From assembly GCA_001972305.1 (NCBI GenBank), contig BDDD01002050.1, forward strand, positions 129,325 to 193,324: 64,000 bases of DNA, written 5' to 3'. Source of the stretch: Cephalotus follicularis. Its lineage: Eukaryota > Streptophyta > Magnoliopsida > Oxalidales > Cephalotaceae. The notes below the pieces were generated by a model. It was not told where the DNA came from. It saw only the letters and a list, made by a program, of their open reading frames with translations, and ran no database searches. Shown here in pieces: positions 55,005 to 64,000 of this stretch. The position numbers and the translations under genes are program-made. The stretch's first letter is position 1. Each line of letters begins with the position of its first letter.

Positions 55005-56669
55005 ATGGCAAACCATATGAACATAGGATTAGAAGGTTCCTCCATAACTAGACCTCCATTCTTTGACGGGGTTAACTATAGTTTTTGGAAAACTAGAATG
55101 ACCATTTTTCTACAATCCCTAGACTATCAATTATGGCATATTATTGTAAATGGTCCTAGGATGCCCACTAGAACAATAGAAGGAGTAGTCACTCCTAAAC
55201 CCGAAAATGAATATAATGACAATGATTTTAGGATGCTCCAATTAAATTCTAAAGCCAAACATGTTTTATTTTGTGCCGTTGGCCCGAATGAATTTAATCA
55301 GATATCTTCTTGTGATTCGGCAAAAGAAATGTGGGATTTGTTAGAAGTCACATATGAAGGCACGAATCAAGTTAAGGAATCTAAAATAAGCATGCTTGTA
55401 CATGAATATGAATTATTTGTGATGCATGATAATGAATGTATTAGTGATATGTTCTCTCGATTTACTACTATTATTAATTCTCTTAAGAATCTTGGCAAAT
55501 CATATTCTAACCAAGAACTGGTTAGAAAAATTTTAAGATGCTTACCGAAGAGTTGGACGCCTAAAGTAACGGCCATTGAGGAGGCTAAGGATCTCTCCAC
55601 TCTTCCACTCGAACAACTTCTAGGTTCCTTAATGACACATGAGACAACAATGAAGAATCATGAGAATGTGGAAGTCAAGAAGAAGAAGTCAATCGCTTTT
55701 AAAGCTTCAAAGGAAGATAGTGAAAATGATGAAGATGGAGATGTGGCACTTATCACTTCCCAATTCAAAAGGTTTCTCAAAAATCAAAAAGGGAAAAAGG
55801 CTTTCAAAAGGAATTTCTCTCAAGATGAAGAGTCAAGCAAAAGGGAAGAACCAACATGCTACGAATGCAATAAGCCCGGCCACTTCAAAAATGAGTGTCC
55901 AAACCTTAAAAAGAAAGAGCAATTCAAGAAAAAGAATGAATACTTCAAGAAGAAGAAAGCGATGGTAGCCACATTGTCGGATAGCGATTCTTCAAGCTCC
56001 GAAGAGGAAAGCGATGAAGAAGTTGAACACATTGCTTACATGGCAATTGAGGATGAGGAAGAAAATGAGGTAAATTTTACTTTTGATGAATTACAAAATG
56101 CCTATGAGAAATTATATGTAGAATATGAAAGTGTTTGTTTGAAAAATAATACCCTAAAGAAAAATGCTATTTCTATGACTAACGAATTAGAAATTCTAAG
56201 GAATGAAAATAGCAAATATGTGAATGAAATTGAATCTCTAAAGGATAAAAATAGTTTTTATATAAATGAGATTGATGTTTTAAATGTTTCTTCAAAATTG
56301 TCTATTGATTTTATGGAAGAAAATAAAAAACTAAAAATTGAAATTGATGCTTTGAAGAAATCATTTTCTACTTTTTCAAATAGTAGTGCAAAATTGGATA
56401 ATCTCTTAGGATTACAAAGATGTGTTTTTGACAAAGCCGGTCTTGGCTTTGAAGAAATGAAAAATGTCAAACATTTTACAAATTTCTTTGTTAAGAAAGT
56501 TGAGCCTAAAATTTGTTGCAATTATTGTGGTAGAGTAGGACATATATCTACCTCTTGCTTTTTTAGAAATAATTTTTGCTATGGTAAAACTAGAAAGATT
56601 TGGGTTCCAAAAGGAACACTTGTGACTAACTTGAAAGGACCCAAGTTCAAATGGGTACCAAAAGCTTAA
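55005..56669 (+). CDS. gag: Intact gag polyprotein of E9 (SIRE-like copia)
   Basis: 554 codons from ATG in good context (ATCCATGGC), 40 bp after the primer site. N-terminal DUF4219/UBN2-type capsid: TRPPFFDGVNYSFWKTRMT, VKESKISMLVHEYELF, LRCLPKSWTPKVTAIEEAKD and LEQLLGSLMTHE. A Lys-rich linker leads to zinc knuckle CYECNKPGHFKNEC (about residue 285). Then an acidic Ser-rich patch (DSDSSSSEEESDEE), a predicted coiled coil (about 360-470) and a second knuckle CNYCGRVGHISTSC (about 505) near the C-terminus ending KFKWVPKA. Should form RNA-binding particles. With no pol it would need enzymes from another copia element. Lineage call is from memory of the family pattern. Confidence 0.9.
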   Translation: MANHMNIGLEGSSITRPPFFDGVNYSFWKTRMTIFLQSLDYQLWHIIVNGPRMPTRTIEGVVTPKPENEYNDNDFRMLQLNSKAKHVLFCAVGPNEFNQISSCDSAKEMWDLLEVTYEGTNQVKESKISMLVHEYELFVMHDNECISDMFSRFTTIINSLKNLGKSYSNQELVRKILRCLPKSWTPKVTAIEEAKDLSTLPLEQLLGSLMTHETTMKNHENVEVKKKKSIAFKASKEDSENDEDGDVALITSQFKRFLKNQKGKKAFKRNFSQDEESSKREEPTCYECNKPGHFKNECPNLKKKEQFKKKNEYFKKKKAMVATLSDSDSSSSEEESDEEVEHIAYMAIEDEEENEVNFTFDELQNAYEKLYVEYESVCLKNNTLKKNAISMTNELEILRNENSKYVNEIESLKDKNSFYINEIDVLNVSSKLSIDFMEENKKLKIEIDALKKSFSTFSNSSAKLDNLLGLQRCVFDKAGLGFEEMKNVKHFTNFFVKKVEPKICCNYCGRVGHISTSCFFRNNFCYGKTRKIWVPKGTLVTNLKGPKFKWVPKA

Positions 56670-57264
56670 ACTTTGTTTTGTAGGTGTACTTGAAGTCAAG
56701 ATCAATTTGTTCAAGTACATAACTTGAAAAAAAAAAGCTTTAATTGAGGGGGAGGTATCATTTTAAAATAATGCTCTCTTTGTTTTGATCTTTAATTTTC
56801 AATTGGTATCTTTTAAAATCTAAAATTATTTTTGGCATTAGTATCTTTTTATCCAACAATTGGTATCTCTCAAATTTTTGCTCAATGGACTTTATTTCAA
56901 TTGGTATTCCTTTATTCTCATTTGATATCCCTTTAAAATTGTTTAATTGGTATCAAAGTTTTGACATAATCTTTTTGATGCTCACAAAAAGGGGGAGAAT
57001 GCTTAATGCAAAAGGAAAAATTGATATCCTATGCTAAGGGGGAGCTACATATGAAAATATGCTTAATGATGAATATGTTAAAGGGGAGTTTATGATAAAG
57101 CTAGATACGGTTTACTTGCATAAATCATTTTTTTAGATATCATATTAAGGGGGAGTATATCTAAAGTTTTTATGTTGTTATCTAAAAGAAAATCTTTTTG
57201 CTTTGAAATGTCATATTTTTCCATAATGAAGCAAATTTTTTGTAATCATCAAAAAGGGGAAGAT
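56670..57264 (+). other. E9 3' non-coding region with multiple polypurine-like tracts
   Basis: AT-rich, no conserved frame. G-rich purine tracts resembling copia plus-strand primers occur six times: TTGAGGGGGAGG (about 56745), AAAAAGGGGGAGAA (56986), TAAGGGGGAGC (57037), TAAAGGGGAG (57079), TAAGGGGGAG (57147) and AAAAAGGGGAAGAT (57251). The last directly precedes the 3' LTR and is the functional candidate. Confidence 0.75.
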
Positions 57265-58132
57265 TGTTGAGTCTCAATCATGGGGAGATTGTTGAGTCTC
57301 AATAATATGTTTTAATGATTACAAATTTGCATTTAACAAGTTTACTTGATGTGCAAGATATTACAAAGTTCCACAAAAGGCAAAACCCATCTGCAGGGAA
57401 AAGACATTGACCTTCCAGAAATGACATCGACGTCCGTACAAAAGAAGCCGATCCCTTTCAAGAAGACATCGATGTCTTTAGTGCCCAAAGTTACAGGTCA
57501 AATATTGGTGAAGACATCGATCCATACAAGCAAAGACATCGACGTCCGTACAAAAGAAGTCGATCCCTTTCCTAAGACATCGACGTCTTTCAAGACCAAT
57601 GTGCAAAAGCCAGAAAAGACATTGACCCTAGAAGAAGAAGTCGATGTGATGTTCATATATTCAAAGCCTGGACATTTCCCAGAAATGACATCGACACCTT
57701 TAAAAAGACATCGACGTCTTTTTAAATGGATTGACCCGGGAAACACGGAACGGCTACTTGGCGCACTTCCAACGACTAGTAACAGTCAAAGACATCGATG
57801 CCTTTCCAAAGAGATCGACGTCTTTCTACCAGCAGAGACAAAAACAAGGCTGCATCAACATATTTTTATATCGAATATGCCCAAGACTTTTGCAACGGCT
57901 ATAATCTGAAGAATGCTATAAATACAAGCCAAGAAACAAGATCAATAACACTGGAGAGAAGAACTTTGATCATCTAAACATCCAAGCTAAACTTGCACAT
58001 CTACATCAAAGCTTTTGCTTACACTTTTATATCCAACCTTTGAGAGGTTACTTGTAAACACATATTATCTTTACAATTCATTCATTGTAAAAGAGGGGAG
58101 TGAACCCTTGTAAGGTGTTTGATTGATTTGCA
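57265..58132 (+). repeat. E9 3' LTR, truncated
   Basis: Matches 53802-54677 with the same duplicated start and motif cluster, then stops at TTTGATTGATTTGCA and passes directly into integrase codons of E10. The missing 280 bp, the right target duplication and part of the gypsy linker were removed in one event. Confidence 0.93.
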
Positions 58133-58133
58133 G

Positions 58134-59345
58134 ATGTGGCACGACCTGAAGAAGAACTACTGGTGGAGCGGTATGAAGAGAGAGATTGCAGAATATGTAG
58201 CACGATGTTTGACGTGTCAGAGAGTGAAGGCCGAACATCAAAAACCTACGGGATTGCTACAGTCGCTACCGGTAGTGGAATGGAAATGGGAGCACGTGAC
58301 CATGGATTTTGTGTCGGGCTTGCCGAGGTCACGAAACCAGCATGAAGCAGTATGGGTTGTTGTGGACAGACTTACTAAGTCCGCACACTTTCTTCCGATG
58401 AACATGACATATTCTATCGAGAAGCTTGCTCGATTATATATCCGGGAGATAGTGAGATTGCATGGGGTGCCGGTCAGTATTGTCTGTGACCGTGATGCTA
58501 GATTTACTTCAAGGTTCTGGAAGAAGTTCCAAACAGCTATGGGAACAACCTTGAACTTCAGCACTGCATTTCACCCACAGACCGACGGACAGTCCGAACG
58601 TACTATCCAGACTGTGGAGGATATGCTACGGGCTTGCATGATTGACTTTGCTGGGAGTTGGGAGGATCATCTAGCATTGATTGAGTTCTCTTACAACAAC
58701 AGTTTTCACACCAGCATCGGAATGGCTCCGTATGAAGCATTATACGGGAGGAAATGTAGATCACCTATTTGCTGGGATGAGGTAGGCGAGAGACAAGTGC
58801 TGGGACCGGACTTGGTTCAAGAGACCACTGATAAGGTGGAAATGATCAAGAAGAGACTGCTAGCTGCACAGAGTCGGCAGAAGAGTTACGCCGACAGCAA
58901 GAGAAGAAAGGTGGAGTTTGAGAAGGGGGATCATGTCTTCTTGAAGATCTCGCCTTCGAAGGGGATCTACCGTTTTGACCTCAAGGGGAAGTTAGCTCCA
59001 AGGTACATTGGACCTTATGAGATACTGGATAGAGTGGGGGAGGTAGCATACCAAATTGCACTACCGCCTAGCCTGTCGGATGTGCATAACGTATTTCATG
59101 TTTCCATGTTACGGAAATACGTACCCGACCCATCTCACATCTTGAGCTACGACCCTGGATTCATTAGCCCGAGATTGACTTATGAAGAAAGGCCAACGAG
59201 GATTATGGATCGCACTGAAAAGATTCTGAGGAACAAGACCATCCCTATGGTCAAAGTGTTGTGGCGTTTTCACGGAACGGAGGAAGCTACGTGGGAACGT
59301 GAGGAAGAAATGAGGGAGACATTTCCCCACCTTTTTGAAATGTGA
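58134..59345 (+). CDS. pol: Intact integrase with chromodomain-like tail (E10 pol 3' end)
   Basis: An uninterrupted 404-codon frame. The zinc domain is partial (DLKKNYWWSGMKREIAEYVA and RCLTCQRVK; the His pair lies upstream and is missing). Core: HVTMDFVSGLPRSRNQHE (Asp), SIVCDRDARFTSRFW (Asp), TDGQSERTIQTVEDMLRA (Glu). C-terminal part: GKLAPRYIGPYEILDRVG, VHNVFHVSMLRKYVPDPSH, then NKTIPMVKVLWRFHGTEEAT and ends TFPHLFEM. The ATG at 58134 is an internal Met of the polyprotein, not a natural start. It catalyses integration in a full element but is cut from the rest of pol here. Confidence 0.92.
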   Translation: MWHDLKKNYWWSGMKREIAEYVARCLTCQRVKAEHQKPTGLLQSLPVVEWKWEHVTMDFVSGLPRSRNQHEAVWVVVDRLTKSAHFLPMNMTYSIEKLARLYIREIVRLHGVPVSIVCDRDARFTSRFWKKFQTAMGTTLNFSTAFHPQTDGQSERTIQTVEDMLRACMIDFAGSWEDHLALIEFSYNNSFHTSIGMAPYEALYGRKCRSPICWDEVGERQVLGPDLVQETTDKVEMIKKRLLAAQSRQKSYADSKRRKVEFEKGDHVFLKISPSKGIYRFDLKGKLAPRYIGPYEILDRVGEVAYQIALPPSLSDVHNVFHVSMLRKYVPDPSHILSYDPGFISPRLTYEERPTRIMDRTEKILRNKTIPMVKVLWRFHGTEEATWEREEEMRETFPHLFEM

Positions 59346-59376
59346 TGTAAGAGCTAAATTCGAGGACGAATTTTCT

Positions 59377-59391
59377 TTAAGGAGGGAGGAA
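59377..59391 (+). other. E10 polypurine tract
   Basis: TTAAGGAGGGAGGAA before the LTR start TGTAATAACC. Confidence 0.85.
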
Positions 59392-59565
59392 TGTAATAAC
59401 CGCAATTTCGATTCAATGTATATTGATCCGAATATTGAAATAAAATATACATTTTAATTGAAATATTGTCCAATTATCATATTCTCCTGTGATTAATTAT
59501 GTTTGGAATGAATGGAGGTTCGTTTGGTGAAGACCGAACTTATGAAACCCTAATTTGACCAGGAC

Positions 59566-59650
59566 AGCCGACTGACACAGGGGATCAATCGACTGCCTGC
59601 TGCGTGTTGAGGACAGTCGACTGCCCCATGAATCCAGTCGACTGGAAATT
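59566..59650. repeat. CAGTCGACTG cluster 1 (E10 LTR)
   Basis: ACAGCCGACTGAC, TCAATCGACTGCC, ACAGTCGACTGCC and CCAGTCGACTGG within 85 bp, about 180 bp into the LTR. Perfect or near-perfect 10-12 bp palindromes. Confidence 0.8.
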
Positions 59651-60689
59651 CGACAGAACATGTGTCTGTGCAGGTGTCAAACTGAACTTAGGCATGGCAA
59701 TTAATGGGATAAGTGTCCTAAGCGGCCATGACATGAAAAGTGATGCCTCGCATGTCCTCTGCACCTCTGCAAAGATTGCAGACCCTGCAATTACAAGAAT
59801 CAAGAAAGAAAAGTAAGAAAGAAGTGAGAAATGACAAAGAATGGAGAGATGCATGTGAGAGAGAGAATGGAGTAAAGGAGAGGTGATGAATCTGACGAAT
59901 TTATTCCAGATTGTTGAGCCTATATCATCTGTGCATAGACTAATTTTAAGTGTTGTTAAACACTAAAAGAAGAAGGAATTGTTGAAGGAGTATTTGGAGA
60001 ACTTTCCTTGGAAGGTTTGGAGTTGAAGCTCAAAGTAAGAAAGCTTGAACATCTCCTGGTAAGTTCAATTCGAACCCTCTGTGTTATGTGATGTTACAAT
60101 CAACAATAATGTATCTAGATGAAGGTTTAATCTCCTGTTAACATGATCGATTAAACATCTTCTAGGAATTATGGAAGTGATATACAATATGGCACATTAG
60201 TTCAAGTAATGAATATGCAATCTCTAAATTGGTTAGAAGGTTGTTGCTAATGCCATGATAAGCTACTGAATATGCATATACACCTACTGTTCACTAAGAG
60301 AATTTGAATTGGGATAGTGGATAACTGCATAAGAAGTGGTAAAAGAGAGTTAATATATGCTTAACGAACTAATGGATTTAAGCTACTGATTTGAATGGTT
60401 ATAAGTGGTTACTGAACCTACTGTTACTGATGCATGCACCTATAACATGCATAGATTGAACCTACTGAGATTAAAGGATTGATTGGTGAAAGCTTGGAAA
60501 AGTCTTGGAAGCTTTAAAGAGAAAGATCATTGCAATTGATCTTGGGATAGCGAATTGAGGTAGGGGTAGTGTTATGTTTTGGAAGATATGATCATGCATG
60601 ATATGTATGTTAATTTTCTCATTGTATTGCACTGATTTGCCATTGGAAATGCATTACACAAAACTGTTCTGCCTGCATTTCTGGGCAAA

Positions 60690-60765
60690 ACCAGTCGACT
60701 GCCACCCAAAGCAGTCGACTACTCAACCCAACAGCCGACTGGTTCTTGAGGGCAGTCGACTGTTC
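60690..60765. repeat. CAGTCGACTG cluster 2 (E10 LTR)
   Basis: CCAGTCGACTGCC, GCAGTCGACTACTC, ACAGCCGACTGG and GCAGTCGACTGTTC, about 1.3 kb into the LTR. Position matches the second motif cluster of E4 and E7. Confidence 0.8.
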
Positions 60766-62102
60766 TGGGCTGGAACTGCATAATAATCACTGAATTGCTA
60801 CTGTTGCATTGTTGATGATTTGTATATGTTACCAACATAATGCACATACTGTATGATGTTTGTTAACATCATTACCACTGATATTTCACTGATCAAATGA
60901 ATTATGTGCTATATGCACAAATTATGGCCTAAAACACCATTTCAAGTGAATGCGATGAATTATAAAAACTACTGTTTTAGTTTGATGTTACTGCATATAT
61001 TACTTATGTAGTATACACATACTGTTTGATGTTATTAACATCATTATTTACTGATATTTGAATGATTGATCAAACTAAGTACTACATGTACAAATTATGG
61101 TTTAAACATCATTCCAAATGGGACTATTGTTTACAAAACTACTGTTTTGATTAATGATACCGTATATACTATTTATATTAGTATATACATACTGTTTGGT
61201 GCTATTAACACCACTATTACTCATATTTTAAAGATTGAAACCGTTTATGGGACTTGAACCCAAAAATTATGATAATTTACTATCTTTGACAAAAGAGGTT
61301 TATTGTTAAAAATAAACTACTGTTTTCCTCCACTTGAGAGGTACCGACTGTTTTGTTTCCGAATTGGAAACCCTACTGTACTGATATCGTTTCCTCACAT
61401 GAGATGCACGATTACTGAACTGTTATATGTTTCTAAAAGAAACCATCTTGATATTGCATACTGATTATATATGTAATATTATTACTGATTGTACTGATTG
61501 AATTGATTGTCTATGTTACTGCCATAGTTAGTGATGGAGGATATCACTGATTATGGATGTGATCCTGTGTGCCAGGAGTTGGCCAGAGCATCACCCCACT
61601 GTCTGCAATTGCAGAATTACTGTTAAACTACCCGCCAACGCCGGTAGTAACTGACCTGATTTATCATCCTCGGTGCATAGGGTGATAGGTAGGTGGTGCG
61701 CAATTGGTGCTAGGAGTTAGCGATATGCGACACCCAAACCACTGAATGAATTGATTGTACCCTTGTGCGGTATCTTTGCATATGTACTGTTTATGGCCAT
61801 TTGGCATGTTTGCGTACATATTGGCTCACTGAAATGTTATTTTATATAAACTGTCATACACAATGCATTCATATATTCTTCTGCATACACTATCTTCCTG
61901 ATTAGCCAAGTGAGGACAACGGCTAACCCCTACCATTACAGATTGAGAGAGGAAGTTTGGAGCTTGCTACCGAAGCTTCTGAAAGCTTCTGTTTATTGTT
62001 TAAGGTTGTTATTTTACTGTTGTTTATGTAATGTAATGAACGAATGAATCATACTCCGTTTTATGATGTTTCCTTATGTTAAGAATAATTCTGACTTGTA
62101 AC

Positions 62103-62126
62103 CGCACGTAGTATGGGATGCGTGCG
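62103..62126 (+). promoter_or_regulatory. Conserved hairpin near the E10 LTR 3' end
   Basis: CGCACGTA-GTATGGGA-TGCGTGCG: eight pairs (one G-U) and the same loop as E4 and E7, about 150 bp before the LTR end. Stem bases differ from both relatives while pairing is kept. Confidence 0.65.
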
Positions 62127-62277
62127 AAGGCTTGTATTTTTTTTATACATTCTGGCTTATTGACTACTTCCGCATATTGTTGTATATTGTTAAATGAAAT
62201 GCTGGAATATATGTTTAATACTGATATCACCATATATGCTGGTCTAATGATGGTATTTGAAATAACGGGGTGTGACA

Positions 62278-62790
62278 AGAGGTTTCACCTCTCTCGACAT
62301 CTCTTCTGGATGAACATGGCAGAGGGTTCTTCAGTCCATGCTCATGGATTGAAGATGATAGATTCGATAGAGCAGTTGGCTCAGTTAGATCTAATCATGG
62401 ACGACTGTCTCTACACCGATCTTTTGTTGTCCTCCCTCCCATGCTTATACTCCCATTTCATCATGAATTTCAACTTCAACAAGGTGGATTGAGATCTACC
62501 CTAGTTATTGGAGATGCTTCGTATGGCTGAAGCTGACATAGACCATGGGTGGTCCAAGTCTAACGTGATGATGATGCCATCCACTTCTTCCCGGACAAAC
62601 CCTAACAGGGGTGGACCGAAAAAGTCCAAGTCCAATGGCAAGGGAAATGAGCCCATGGAGCCCATAAGGAAGAAGGGGAAGGAACCACACAAGGTGGTTG
62701 GGGATGCTATCCAGTCTAGGATTCATCAACTTCTTAATGAGAATGCCTACTTTTATTGTGAGAAGAAAAGGGCATAGGAGATCACTTTGT
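62278..62790 (+). pseudogene. Copia gag remnant (probably E6)
   Basis: Begins with AGAGG (E10 flank) and reads RFHLSRHLFWMNMAEGSSVH, AHGLKMIDSIEQLAQLDLIM and LYTDLLLSSLPCLYSHFIMN, matching the E8 gag helices, then a stop, MLRMAEADIDHGWSKSNVM and a basic linker RKKGKEPHKVVG. The zinc knuckle is reduced to NAYFYCEKKRA. Orientation and family fit the missing 3' part of E6, whose leader ends at 38273. Confidence 0.8.
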
Positions 62791-63270
62791 GATAAGTTAC
62801 TGAAGTCCACATCAGGAGATGCCTCGGTGTCAGGTACTCTCCTCATTGAGTCTTTTCTAGCTTATAATGTTAATTCAACTTGGGTTCTTGACTCAGGTTG
62901 TGAGATTAATGTTTATAACTCTTGGAAGGACCCAATATAGGCTAGACAGCTGGGAGCTGTAGATGAGTTGGACTTACGCCTTTGTGATGGATTGGTAATC
63001 CACACATTTCATATAGGTGTTTTTTTTAATTTAAATTTGTAAATGATTATATATTTGAACATGATCCAAGCTACTTTGTGGCAAACTTTATACGAAATCT
63101 TTTTTCGTTTCTTTAATGTATAAGAAGAGCTTGGAGCTCATTTCTATCTACATTCACATGTAGTCTTATACATGATAATGTTCAAATGTGCGAGGAACAC
63201 GTAGAACATGGGATCAATGTTCTAGATAATAATCAACAAATTGCTTAACATTTCAAAAGGGGAACTAATG
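62791..63270 (+). pseudogene. Copia protease remnant (probably E6)
   Basis: IESFLAYNVNSTWVLDSGCE, with DSG at the active site, then YNSWKDPI-stop. Downstream AARQLGAVDELDLRLCDGL can be read in another frame. From 63000 only short matches remain (HDPSYFVANFIRNLFSFL-like), and the GAG-pre-integrase part is deleted. Confidence 0.65.
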
Positions 63271-63740
63271 GTAAAAGACAAATGAGAGAAGTAGAAAAGC
63301 AAACAGGTAAACTCATTAAAGCATTACGCTCTGACAGAGGAAGTGAATAACTGTTTACAGAATTCCTGGGTTATCAGGATGATAACAGAATTCTCTCTCT
63401 ATGGAACCCTCCAGGAACACCACAGGAGATGGTGTGTCCGATATGGAGGAACAGGACCATGAGGTTTTTTACAGATCTTCCGAACTCATTTTGGGGTTAT
63501 GCACTGCAGTTGGCAGCGCGCATCCTAAACCGAATTCCTTTGAAATTCATCCCCTTCTTTTTCACAAGAGGTGATTTAAAAGGTGGAAACCCAGCCTAAA
63601 CCATTTCCGGGTTTAAGGACTGTCCGGCTTATGTGAGAAGGTAGGAGCCTTCTAAGCTGGAGGCGCGAGCGGATCGATGCCGGTTTTGTGGGGTATCCGT
63701 AGGAAACTAAGGAATACTACTTTTACCATCCCATCGATCA
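63271..63740 (+). pseudogene. Copia integrase remnant (probably E6)
   Basis: REVEKQTGKLIKALRSDRGS (catalytic Asp), LFTEFLGYQDDNRILSLW, then a damaged SERRN site, FTDLPNSFWGYALQLAARIL with NRIPLKF in another frame, and EPSKLEARADRCRFCG. Stops and shifts throughout. It ends where E11 begins. Confidence 0.75.
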
Positions 63741-64000
63741 TGTTAACGATTTAGTCTCAATCCTTGTTTTGATGATAACATATTTGCATTTAACAAATTT
63801 ACTTGATGTGCAGGAAATTACAAGTTCAATACAAAGGCAAAATACCATCTGCAGAAGAAGACATCGACTTTCAAGGAATGACATCGACGTCCGTACAGAA
63901 AGACATCGATCCCTATCTAAAAGACATCGACGTCTTTCATGCCAGAAGTTACAGGACAATTTGGAGTGATGACATCGATGCTTATCAGTAAAGACATCGA
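63741..64000 (+). repeat. E11: start of an E9-like LTR (runs off the window)
   Basis: TGTTAACGATTTAGTCTCAA, then GATAACATATTTGCATTTAA, closely parallel to the E9 LTR (TAGTCTCAAT, ATTTGCATTTAACAAGTTTA). It has the same motif cluster from about 63858 (ACATCGACGTCCGTACAGAAA, AAAGACATCGACGTCTTTC). The exact left boundary is inferred from TG and from the E9 alignment. Confidence 0.75.

Larger units (their letters stand above)
53802..58132 (+). mobile_element. E9: gag-only, non-autonomous SIRE-like copia element
   Basis: 5' LTR 53802-54949, exact primer site, one intact gag, about 600 bp of non-coding sequence with several polypurine-like tracts, and a 3' LTR (57265-58132) missing its last 280 bp or so. 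There is no pol remnant. The left flank is TGAAC in E7; the right flank is lost in the deletion that fused it to E10. By eye there are roughly twenty differences over about 870 bp between its LTRs, most of them transitions at CpG. Confidence 0.9.
58133..62277 (+). mobile_element. E10: 3' part of a second chromovirus
   Basis: Starts abruptly in the integrase zinc domain and continues through an intact integrase, polypurine tract and complete 3' LTR. The integrase and LTR are clearly diverged from E4, whereas the E7 pol before the junction is nearly identical to E4, so this is not simply the rest of E7. Right flank AGAGG lies in copia gag. Confidence 0.82.
59392..62277 (+). repeat. E10 3' LTR
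   Basis: 2886 bp, TGTAATAACCGC...GGGGTGTGACA. It shares conserved blocks with the E4 and E7 LTRs (TTAGCC(A/G)AGTGAGGACAA near 61904; CACGTAGTATGGGATGCGTG near 62106) but is otherwise diverged. Instead of GACGTC motifs it has CAGTCGACTG clusters at 59566-59650 and 60690-60765. Middle part is AT-rich without genes. Confidence 0.92.

Noticed and set aside
38274-62277. A single gypsy element from 38274 to 62277 with matching LTRs
   Set aside because: The two LTRs share only short conserved blocks, flanking pentamers differ, and integrase similarity to E4 is much lower than RT similarity. Two elements joined by deletion fit better.
1-64000. Host genes, tRNA or rRNA genes
   Set aside because: I scanned for them by eye on both strands. 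Apart from the E2 antisense exon, everything recognisable is retroelement sequence, and the only tRNA-related matches are primer-binding sites.

Overview
This window reads as plant nuclear DNA from a repeat-rich, probably heterochromatic region. Every coding stretch I could recognise belongs to LTR retrotransposons, or to an accessory gene carried by one of them. I found no convincing host gene, tRNA, rRNA or CRISPR array. The Ty3/gypsy chromoviruses (Tekay/Del-like), the Tat-type gypsy with a second RNase H, the Ty1/copia elements, the SIRE-type gag and the initiator-Met-tRNA primer sites all point to a flowering plant; I cannot name the species. I label the elements E1 to E11.

Layout. 1-9562: E1, a complete but heavily decayed minus-strand copia element with 2.5 kb LTRs (left LTR cut by the window edge). 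9563-12431 and 29897-31290: two halves of E2, a minus-strand Tat element that also carries an antisense, spliced, coiled-coil gene. 12432-29896: E3, a minus-strand chromovirus inserted in the E2 integrase (target duplication GTCCA). 14529-22117: E4, a plus-strand chromovirus inserted in the left LTR of E3 (AGAAC); its 5' LTR is fused to its protease by a large deletion. 31291-34818: E5, a minus-strand chromovirus inserted in E2. 34819-38273: E6, the 5' LTR and leader of a plus-strand copia inserted in E5. 38274-53801: E7, a plus-strand chromovirus inserted in E6, itself split by E8 (41676-51027, a nearly complete plus-strand copia, ATATG) and ended by E9 (53802-58132, a gag-only non-autonomous SIRE-like copia with an intact 554-residue gag). 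58133-62277: E10, the 3' half of a different chromovirus with an intact integrase. 62278-63740: a copia remnant, plausibly the rest of E6. 63741-64000: E11, the start of another E9-like LTR.

The nest is at least five levels deep (E2 > E5 > E6 > E7 > E8 or E9). Most genes are broken by single-base deletions, nonsense changes and altered catalytic residues. The E9 gag and the E10 integrase are the only long intact retroelement frames, so these two are probably among the younger copies.

Three structural signals are not explained by the usual element parts. (1) In two copia families the leader between primer site and gag holds a series of hairpins whose stems differ but stay paired around a related roughly 20-nt loop. 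(2) In three chromovirus LTR families a hairpin near the LTR 3' end keeps the loop GTATGGGA while the stem covaries. (3) Clusters of a GACGTC/GTCGAC palindromic motif recur in LTRs and leaders of unrelated gypsy and copia families, usually upstream of the TATA box and again in the transcribed leader; E10 has the same layout with a different palindrome.
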